DNA of 5,952 nt from Chloroflexota bacterium (GTDB taxonomy: Bacteria > Chloroflexota > Dehalococcoidia > SZUA-161): the NCBI GenBank assembly GCA_016865955.1, contig VGNW01000149.1, positions 1 through 5,952 on the forward strand, in the 5' to 3' direction. Position 1 is the first letter of the stretch. Every line of letters begins with the position of its first letter. The translations under genes were made by a program, and so were the position numbers. A model generated the notes under the pieces. That model worked only from the letters and a program-made list of their open reading frames with translations, was not told the origin of the DNA and did not search any database. This document shows, piece after piece, positions 1 to 4,090 of the stretch.

Positions 1-94
1 CTTGAGCCCATTCTACCTGGTCATACTGGTCTAAAGGGGAGGGTATATCGAATAACATATCTCTTTCCTTGACAAACGCAGCGCTTTCATACAT
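1..94 (-). CDS. 5' end of an unidentified protein (runs off left edge)
   Basis: On the minus strand an open frame starts with ATG at 94 and stays open to the window edge, giving 31 residues beginning MYESAAFVKERDMLFDIP and ending DQYDQVEWAQ. An AAGGA motif (108-104) lies 9 nt before the ATG, a reasonable ribosome-binding distance. The composition (mixed charged and aromatic residues, no low complexity) looks like real protein. The same frame is open upstream to a TGA near 137, so the true start could only be slightly different. I do not recognise the family. The Shine-Dalgarno bases fall inside a small hairpin (104-121), which could dampen initiation or may just be a repeat remnant. A plus-strand frame over the same bases ends at about 72 and looks less protein-like. 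Confidence 0.35.
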   Translation of the reverse strand, partial: MYESAAFVKERDMLFDIPSPLDQYDQVEWAQ

Positions 95-103
95 GCGAGT
101 CCA

Positions 104-121
104 TCCTTCCTTCGGGAAGGA
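104..121. repeat. Small hairpin, TTCG loop
   Basis: A perfect 7-bp stem (TCCTTCC / GGAAGGA) encloses TTCG, which in plus-strand RNA would be the very stable C(UUCG)G tetraloop. The adjoining GGCGAAGCAATCTC resembles palindromic repeat fragments that I recall from Dehalococcoidia-type genomes. It overlaps the putative ribosome-binding site of the left-edge minus gene. Function unknown. Confidence 0.5.
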
Positions 122-184
122 GGCGAAGCAATCTCACCGTCAGCACTCAGCTATCAGCAGATAGTACGCACCAACCTCACCAGA

Positions 185-219
185 TTGCCACGGCCTTCCT
201 TGTTAGGAAGGCCGTGCAA
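185..219. repeat. Strong hairpin, REP-like
   Basis: A perfect 12-bp stem (CACGGCCTTCCT at 189-200 with AGGAAGGCCGTG at 205-216) has a TGTT loop, and TTG/CAA pairs extend it past a one-base bulge. There is no T-tract on either side, so it is not a classical intrinsic terminator. GCAATCT at 128-134 and AGATTGC at 182-188 form a further inverted pair, suggesting that 100-220 is a degraded composite of short palindromic repeats. It sits between divergently oriented genes. Confidence 0.65.
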
Positions 220-237
220 CGACACGCAACTGCGATT

Positions 238-266
238 TTGGATTATATAAAACTCTGTGCTATGCT
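238..266 (+). promoter_or_regulatory. Possible sigma70-type promoter for the HExxH protein gene
   Basis: TTGGAT (238-243) and TATGCT (261-266) are 17 bp apart and match the -35 and -10 consensus at 3/6 and 4/6 positions. Initiation would fall near 273, giving a leader of about 26 nt before the ATG at 299 and leaving the upstream GTG at 257 outside the transcript. The match is weak and could be chance. Confidence 0.25.
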
Positions 267-298
267 GGACGAAGAAGCTGCCTAATCGAGAACCTGCC

Positions 299-1549
299 AT
301 GAAAAGACTTATTCCAAGGATTACGCTCGACCTGATAATCCTGCTGTTACTCTGCATTGTGCTTCGCTCCGACCAGCCTCCCATGCTGAGCGCCTGGGAC
401 AAAATCGCATTGCCCTACACCTTCGGCATCACCGGCTGGGAATTCAGCAATTTCTTCAATAAATGGGAATACAGGCTGGAACAGCTTTACTATCCCGACC
501 GACTTTCAGATGAGGGCAGAGTAAATCTGGTCGAAGAATATCTGTCTCTGGCACAGGAGGCAAGCTCGCTGCAGGACAACCTTAACCGCAAAAAAGCCGA
601 AGAGATTAGCTTGGAGGAGGAGATTAAGGCGCTGGAAGCGCAACTGGCTGAATTGGTGAAAAAAAGGAACGGTCTCGAAGCCCGGGTTGAAGAAATCATC
701 GAGGGGCAGATAAGCAAAATACTGGCTGATGAAAATGTAGCCAAAACCATCAGAATAGCGGGGCAAGTCGAATTCCTCTTCCCGCCGGTGGACTTTGAGT
801 TCGAAGACCAGCCATACCTGCTCATTGTTTCGCCGAGACATGAGATAGAGATTACCAAGACCATCCTCCTGAGACCCGACCTGAATTTAGAGCAGATAGC
901 GGATATCGAAGACAAGGTTAGCGGTCAGGGCATGTCCGCTCTGGTGGAAAGGATCGGTGGGGTCGCCACCTACCCCAGCGTTGTCCCGCGCTCGATTTCG
1001 CTGCAGCACCTTCTGTCCACGGTAGCCCACGAATGGCTGCATCAGTACTTCTATTTCCACCCTCTGGGGCGCAACTACCGGGCAAATTATGAGATGACCT
1101 CCGTTAATGAGACCGCCGCAGGCATAGCCGGGGATGAAATAGGCTCGCTGGTATACAATCGCTATTACAGTCAAGGGAATAACGAAGCCGAAGAAGGTAA
1201 TGAAGCTGCACAGACTCCGCAAGAATCGGAGCCTGTTTTCGACTTCAACAAAGAGATGCGGGAAATCAGGCTCGCCGTCGATGCGTATCTGGCACAGGGT
1301 CAGATTGAGGAAGCTGAGCGGTATATGGAAGAGAAGCGGGAATACCTAGTTGAGAACGGCTACTATATCAGGAAGCTGAACCAGGCTTACTTCGCTTTTC
1401 ATGGCAGCTATGCCGACACACCGACGTCGGTGAATCCGATAGGAGGCTATCTGAAGGAACTGAGGCAGCGTAGCCCTTCACTGGGGGAGTTCATCAAAAC
1501 TGTCTCGGGAATTTCGAGCTACGACGAATTGCTGGAAACGATAGGCTAG
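299..1549 (+). CDS. Membrane-anchored putative zinc metallopeptidase (HExxH) with coiled coil
   Basis: This encodes 416 residues, and I do not recognise a named family. In order: a short basic N-terminus and one hydrophobic segment (residues about 8-22, rich in I and L), probably a signal anchor or uncleaved signal peptide; an aromatic-rich stretch (about 33-66); a long charged heptad-like coiled coil (about 75-135, Glu/Lys/Leu rich); a mixed region; then AHEWLHQ with H244, E245 and H248. NETAAGIAGDE follows, so E271 (23 residues after H248), or less likely E280, would be the third zinc ligand in a gluzincin-type arrangement. An acidic Gln/Glu-rich linker (about 295-312) precedes a helical C-terminus containing YFAFHGSYAD. 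A peptidase acting outside the membrane is inferred from the motif and topology. ATG 299 was chosen because the hydrophobic segment follows at once and the GTG at 257 has no ribosome-binding site. The 299 site also lacks a clear Shine-Dalgarno. It converges on the flavin reductase-like gene. Confidence 0.85.
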   Translation: MKRLIPRITLDLIILLLLCIVLRSDQPPMLSAWDKIALPYTFGITGWEFSNFFNKWEYRLEQLYYPDRLSDEGRVNLVEEYLSLAQEASSLQDNLNRKKAEEISLEEEIKALEAQLAELVKKRNGLEARVEEIIEGQISKILADENVAKTIRIAGQVEFLFPPVDFEFEDQPYLLIVSPRHEIEITKTILLRPDLNLEQIADIEDKVSGQGMSALVERIGGVATYPSVVPRSISLQHLLSTVAHEWLHQYFYFHPLGRNYRANYEMTSVNETAAGIAGDEIGSLVYNRYYSQGNNEAEEGNEAAQTPQESEPVFDFNKEMREIRLAVDAYLAQGQIEEAERYMEEKREYLVENGYYIRKLNQAYFAFHGSYADTPTSVNPIGGYLKELRQRSPSLGEFIKTVSGISSYDELLETIG

Positions 1550-1563
1550 TAGAGTGTGTAACC

Positions 1564-1615
1564 CCGTAGGGGCACAAGGCATTGTGCCCAGGGCGAGGTC
1601 ACCTCGCACCTACGG
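1564..1615. repeat. Cloverleaf-like palindromic element (GTAGGGGC family), copy 1
   Basis: An outer 7-bp stem, CCGTAGG (1564-1570) with CCTACGG (1609-1615), encloses two hairpins. The first is GGCACAA / TTGTGCC with loop GGCA (1571-1588). The second is GCGAGGT / ACCTCGC (1593-1607). The second half matches the element at 3955-4004 almost base for base, so this is a dispersed repeat. It lies in the 95-nt gap between two convergent genes, where such a fold could separate the transcripts. There is no T-tract and no transposase, so it would be non-autonomous. Confidence 0.8.
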
Positions 1616-1644
1616 AGCAGAACAAGCCCTTGCCTCTATGTGTC

Positions 1645-2178
1645 CTACTTATATTCTATGTTCATATCCAGGTTGCCCTTACAGTCGATACTGATAAGCT
1701 TCGAGTAATGGATAGAGTAAAGGTGTTTAGGTCGCTCCGGGCTGCCGTGAACGGCAACGACCTCGCCGTTGTAGAGAGTGTGGTCGCTGCATTCGAGTTG
1801 TCCTACCACCTTGCACTCGTAGGCTACAGTAGCCCCTTTAATGAGCGGAGGATTCACTGCCTTAGCAGGACTGGTAGTGAGTCCGGCAGCGGCGAACTTA
1901 TCACCCTTGCGACCCGACTTGATTCCGCACAGCCAGGCAGCCTTGGCTTGCTCTGCGGAAGGGAAGCAGATAACGAATTCCTTGCCGTCTTCCAGACACT
2001 CGTGAGTGTACCGCCCGTGCCCGACGGATATTGCTATCATAGGCGGTTGCAGCGAGGTGAAAGTCCACCATGACAGACCCATGACATTGGGCTTTCCCTT
2101 CTTATCCAGCGTAACAACCAGCGTGTAGGGATAAGGCGAGCCGAGCTCGATAGCGGTATGCAGGTCCATTTCCTTCAT
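1645..2178 (-). CDS. Flavin reductase-like / flavoredoxin-type FMN-binding protein
   Basis: This 177-residue protein is of the flavin reductase-like split-barrel family (COG1853; RutF/flavoredoxin type). Family members bind FMN and act as small cytoplasmic electron carriers or NAD(P)H:flavin reductases. Typical features are the N-terminal YPYTLVVTLDKKGKPNVMG strand pair (about residues 16-34), WWTFTSLQPPMIAISVG (about 37-53), RYTHECLEDGKEFVICFP (about 56-73), and the late LYNGEVVAVH strand (about 135-144). Length fits single-domain members. The start is ATG 2178: AAGGAGG lies 6 nt upstream, whereas an in-frame ATG eight codons earlier has no such site. The gene stands alone, convergent with the HExxH gene and divergent from the DUF433 gene. 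The electron donor and partner cannot be read from the sequence; in anaerobes such proteins often serve redox or sulfur metabolism. Confidence 0.9.
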   Translation of the reverse strand: MKEMDLHTAIELGSPYPYTLVVTLDKKGKPNVMGLSWWTFTSLQPPMIAISVGHGRYTHECLEDGKEFVICFPSAEQAKAAWLCGIKSGRKGDKFAAAGLTTSPAKAVNPPLIKGATVAYECKVVGQLECSDHTLYNGEVVAVHGSPERPKHLYSIHYSKLISIDCKGNLDMNIEYK

Positions 2179-2248
2179 TCCAGCCTCCTTCCGTTCTCCC
2201 ACCTCAGTATTCAGTAGTGCGCCGTTAAGCTGCGCTTACGGTGCCTGC

Positions 2249-2276
2249 ATTATACTATGGTTGCCAAGACGGTGAA
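2249..2276 (-). promoter_or_regulatory. Promoter of the flavin reductase-like gene
   Basis: On the minus strand a perfect TATAAT (2254-2249) lies 16 bp downstream of TTCACC (2276-2271; 4/6 match to the -35 consensus). Initiation near 2242 would give a leader of about 64 nt with the AAGGAGG site at its end. Confidence 0.45.
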
Positions 2277-2307
2277 CGGTAGTGTAGAGGCGGGTCTCAG
2301 CCTGCGC

Positions 2308-2337
2308 TTGACGCAGTTTACCGTCAGCGGTTATAGT
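2308..2337 (+). promoter_or_regulatory. Promoter of the DUF433 gene
   Basis: TTGACG (2308-2313; 5/6) and TATAGT (2332-2337; 5/6) are separated by 18 bp, with initiation expected near 2344 and a leader of about 60 nt. The -35 sits in a 5-bp hairpin (CTGCG/CGCAG, 2302-2316) next to GTAGAGGCGGGTCTCAG, which looks like an eroded copy of a palindromic repeat. The repeat may therefore have supplied part of the promoter. Confidence 0.5.
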
Positions 2338-2358
2338 GTTTGTGGAATTCATACACTA
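2334..2358. promoter_or_regulatory. Possible operator (inverted repeat over the DUF433 start site)
   Basis: TAGTGT (2334-2339) and ACACTA (2353-2358) form a 6-bp inverted repeat with a 13-nt gap that overlaps the -10 and the expected start of transcription. Antitoxins often repress their own operon from such sites. The repeat is short and the assignment speculative. Confidence 0.22.
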
Positions 2359-2403
2359 CTCTTTTATGGGTGCTATCCATGACGGTCAGGGGAGGTGAAT
2401 GAG

Positions 2404-2634
2404 ATGAAGTTTACCAGAATCAGCGTTACCCCCGAGCGGATGAACGGCGTACCTTGCATCCGGGGTCTGCGCATCCCGGTGGCTACTGTGGTAGGCATGG
2501 TCGCTGAGGGAATAAGCGAAAAGGAAATCCTGCGGGCATACCCCGACCTGCAGGCGGAAGACATTCGTGAAGCTCTGCGCTACGCCGCTGAAGCGGTGCG
2601 GGAACGTGAACTGCCGTTGGTGACAGCGCCGTGA
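2404..2634 (+). CDS. DUF433 domain protein, putative antitoxin
   Basis: This 76-residue protein is nearly all DUF433 domain. It carries the family pattern: RISVTPERMNGVPCIRGLRIPV (residues about 5-26; hallmark G-x-P-x-I-R-G-x-R-I-P-V), then a helix-turn-helix-like segment with GISEKEILRAYPDL (about 36-49) and a final helix EDIREALRYAAEAVRE. DUF433 proteins are commonly antitoxins encoded just before a DUF5615 (PIN-like) toxin. ATG 2404 is preferred: AGGGGAGG (2388-2395) ends 8 nt before it, while the in-frame GTG at 2395 overlaps that site. The stop codon overlaps a GTG (GTGA at 2631-2634), the usual junction with a toxin gene, but the downstream reading frame is destroyed. The gene may thus be an orphan antitoxin. 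The family call is firm; the function is inferred. Confidence 0.88.
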   Translation: MKFTRISVTPERMNGVPCIRGLRIPVATVVGMVAEGISEKEILRAYPDLQAEDIREALRYAAEAVRERELPLVTAP

Positions 2635-2650
2635 AGTTTCTCATAGGTTC
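2631..2650 (+). pseudogene. Remnant start of a DUF5615 (PIN-like) toxin gene
   Basis: GTG 2631 overlaps the antitoxin stop as GTGA and reads V/M-K-F-L-I, the typical opening of DUF5615 toxins (KFL-I/V-D-x-N). After about six codons the sequence becomes a palindromic element (from 2651). The frame then continues only to a TAA about 46 codons in, with no toxin features. I infer a toxin decapitated by insertion and deletion. Five codons are little evidence, so chance remains possible; the overlap and its position after DUF433 are the main support. Confidence 0.45.
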
Positions 2651-2714
2651 TGTAGGGACGACCCGTCTGGTCGCACCTTCCCGATACAGGCAGACGCATG
2701 GGACTGCCCCTACA
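2651..2714. repeat. 64-bp palindromic element in the toxin remnant
   Basis: The outer arms TGTAGGG (2651-2657) and CCCTACA (2708-2714) pair perfectly. Inside are two weaker hairpins: CGACC/GGTCG (2659-2673) and GGCAG/CTGCC (2689-2708). The plan matches the other GTAGG...CCTAC elements in the window although the interior differs. It resembles repeats I recall as common in Chloroflexota-type genomes. It begins immediately after the toxin's first codons. No clear target-site duplication is visible. Confidence 0.7.
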
Positions 2715-2804
2715 GTGGATACGTTCGTGGCAGGTTCAACAAACGCTATTTTCCAGTATTGCGGACGATAACATCAATAGCGAGGACAAAGCTTCAACCC
2801 ACGC

Positions 2805-2945
2805 TCAAACTCTTACTTGACCTGTTCCATGACAATTGGGACAAGGTACTTCAATCTTAGCACCAGTTATCCGTGGCATATTGGGGTCAGGCACTCTTAC
2901 CACACCAGACCCATGACAACGTGGACATGGAACCACCCTACTCAT
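2805..2945 (-). CDS. 46-residue DnaJ-type zinc-ribbon protein
   Basis: This tiny gene is translated from ATG 2945 to TGA 2805. The protein holds two CPxCHGxG motifs: CPRCHGSG (C7, C10) and CPNCHGTG (C35, C38), 24 residues between the motif cysteine pairs. That is the CxxCxGxG pattern of DnaJ-type zinc fingers and related ribbons, and four cysteines would bind one zinc. Nothing else is present: no J domain and no membrane segment. Its ATG overlaps the cyclase-like gene's stop (ATGA, 4 nt shared), and AAGGGGG (2959-2953) lies 7 nt upstream, so translational coupling is likely. The preserved motifs and junction argue for real coding despite the size. Related motifs occur in DnaJ, tryptophan-operon anti-TRAP proteins and other small chaperone-like or protein-binding factors; the partner here is unknown. 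It might modulate or sense the upstream protein. Confidence 0.75.
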   Translation of the reverse strand: MSRVVPCPRCHGSGVVRVPDPNMPRITGAKIEVPCPNCHGTGQVRV

Positions 2946-3651
2946 TTCATTACCCCCTTTTTACCCTTTTCTTTTTGAAGCCAGCGAACGAATTCTATCG
3001 TATTGTCGACATACCGTCTGGGAGAGCCAGACACGCTTCCATACAACTGCGATAATGCAGATTTGAGGTCGTCGTTTGCATCAACGAATGGTGACCAGTC
3101 CACTACGTAATGGGTAATTTTGCCTTCCTTCAAGGGAGTCGGATATTTAAATATATCGTTGCCTTCCAATTTTTGCATTATCGCTTTCTCTATTAGGTAT
3201 TGTTCCATAGTATGATGCAAGACGACAGTATACAAGAGAAGTTCATTCTGCAATTTGTAAGCATCGACTAGAGGTCTACCAAAATGCAGAGATGTATCAA
3301 AATCGGCAGTTTGTTCGCCGTATGCAATAGCCCCTTTCATGGGAAAACCCTTAAGTATGGCCTCGCTAAGCACCCACCCAACAATGTAAAAAAACGTTTT
3401 GCAGATCGCAAAGAATCACTGCTGGACATAAGCAGAATGGAGTCTGAAAAAAACACTAGCTTGACGACGGAGCCTCCAAAAAGATACCGTCCTTTGGTTT
3501 GTGGACCGGCAATAATAGATTGGAATAATTCTAAGTTCTTCTTAACTTCGTCATGACTCTTTCTAAATATCATATCCTCGAAACCCACGATATCCATAAA
3601 AGCGATAAACCGCTTGCGTGTGGGAATCCAGCTATTATATCGTTTTGTCAA
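2942..3651 (-). pseudogene. Class III nucleotide cyclase-like protein, split by a -1 frameshift
   Basis: Two overlapping minus frames (3651-3337 and 3373-2942) make one protein of about 236 residues if one base is re-read or restored in the T7 tract at 3394-3388. The joined protein shows a cyclase homology-domain plan: RFIAFMDIVGF (D20), VVKLVFFSDSILL (D70), then past the shift a Gly-rich FPMKGAIAYGE loop and HFGRPLVDAYKLQ, equivalent to the usual metal Asp pair, R-x-G-I-x-x-G and G-x-x-V-N-x-A. The canonical Asn/Arg of the last motif are replaced by Asp/Lys, so activity is uncertain. The start is TTG 3651 with AGGAGG 9 nt upstream. Unshifted translation ends after 104 residues. The tail (LQKEKGKKGVMK) overlaps the zinc-ribbon gene. 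The region is AT-rich compared with its neighbours, suggesting acquisition. It could be a pseudogene, a sequencing error, or a gene decoded by slippage. Members of this broad group include signalling cyclases, and Pycsar cyclases are a speculative parallel. Confidence 0.7.
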
Positions 3652-3834
3652 CTAGCAAGGCCTCCTAAATTATATTGATTTCATATTTTAACACTTGAGG
3701 TAAGCGTTCCTCACCTGAAGAAGCAGGCTATCACTAAAAACCTTTGGTTAGGCTAATTATATAACCTTTGTATCTTGTAAACAAGGGATAATCTTTTTAG
3801 AGGGCTCTGCCTATTTGCTTTCGTCGAAGCATGT
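3652..3834. other. AT-rich intergenic leader region
   Basis: Apart from the ribosome-binding site (3661-3666) and the promoter candidate at 3756-3784, both serving the minus-strand cassette, I see no gene, RNA gene or repeat here. A second TATAAT on the minus strand (3674-3669) is too close to the ribosome-binding site to serve as its promoter. Confidence 0.5.
3756..3784 (-). promoter_or_regulatory. Promoter of the cyclase-like/zinc-ribbon cassette
   Basis: On the minus strand TTGTTT (3784-3779) and a perfect TATAAT (3761-3756) are exactly 17 bp apart. Initiation near 3749 would leave a leader of roughly 98 nt before the TTG start at 3651. The -10 is strong and the -35 only partial. Confidence 0.45.
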
Positions 3835-3921
3835 GTAGGGTGGGTGAAGTCCGCTTGGGCGGACGTAACCCACCAATTTAATTCTAGGATGGTGGGTTGC
3901 ATTTCATTTCACCCACCCTAC
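3835..3921. repeat. 87-bp MITE-like element with perfect 14-bp terminal inverted repeats
   Basis: GTAGGGTGGGTGAA (3835-3848) is the exact reverse complement of TTCACCCACCCTAC (3908-3921). Within lie GTCCGC/GCGGAC with loop TTGG (3849-3864) and AACCCACC/GGTGGGTT (3867-3898), so the element has an outer stem and two internal hairpins. The GTAGGGTGGGT...ACCCACC type is, from recollection, a widespread dispersed bacterial repeat. It has no open frame and no transposase, so any movement would have relied on an enzyme encoded elsewhere. No target-site duplication is evident. Confidence 0.85.
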
Positions 3922-3954
3922 CGGAATTTTTACCGAAGAGGGCTGGGAAAACCA

Positions 3955-4004
3955 TGTAGGGGCGCGGTCTCCGCGCCCAGGGCGAGGGCACCTCGCCCCT
4001 ACGG
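3955..4004. repeat. Cloverleaf-like palindromic element (GTAGGGGC family), copy 2
   Basis: Outer arms GTAGG/CCTAC (3956-3960 with 3998-4002) surround GGGCGCGG/CCGCGCCC with loop TCT (3960-3978) and GGGCGAGG/CCTCGCCC with loop GCA (3980-3998). From CCCAGGGCGAGG to CCTACGGA it matches the 1564-1615 copy apart from two bases. The first hairpin differs in sequence but keeps its pairing. It lies 33 bp from the MITE-like element, upstream of the acyl-CoA synthetase promoter. Confidence 0.8.
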
Positions 4005-4030
4005 AATAATCAAACAATCCTCAGCCATCA

Positions 4031-4059
4031 TTGCAATCTGCGCTGCGTTCGTGTATCAT
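4031..4059 (+). promoter_or_regulatory. Promoter of the acyl-CoA synthetase gene
   Basis: TTGCAA (4031-4036; 4/6) and TATCAT (4054-4059; 5/6) have an ideal 17-bp spacer. Initiation near 4066 gives a leader of about 25 nt to ATG 4091 and puts the in-frame TTG at 4070 only a few bases from the RNA end, which supports the ATG. Confidence 0.5.
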
Positions 4060-4090
4060 TTGAGGGAGTTTGGCGAGAACTATACAGCGC

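Noticed and set aside
69..97. TTGACA at 69-74 as a promoter
   Set aside because: No acceptable -10 lies 16-18 bp downstream, and the bases are probably coding on the other strand.
257..298. GTG at 257 as start of the HExxH protein
   Set aside because: It adds 14 unremarkable residues before the membrane anchor, has no ribosome-binding site, and lies upstream of the probable transcription start.
1582..2073. Long plus-strand open frame opposite the flavin reductase-like gene
   Set aside because: It is antisense to a well-supported protein family, begins inside a palindromic repeat, and its translation has no family features.
2744..2782. CGCTATT...AATAGCG inverted repeat as terminator of the minus cassette
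   Set aside because: A 7-bp stem with a 25-nt loop and no T-tract is too weak to call.
2711..2860. Plus-strand open stretch (YSGYVRGRFNKRYFPVLR...) as the missing toxin body
   Set aside because: It is in a different frame from the KFLI start, resembles DUF5615 only loosely, and overlaps the better supported minus-strand zinc-ribbon gene.
4070..4090. TTG at 4070 as start of the synthetase
   Set aside because: The downstream paralog aligns from the Met encoded at 4091, and the promoter candidate would start RNA only a few bases before the TTG.
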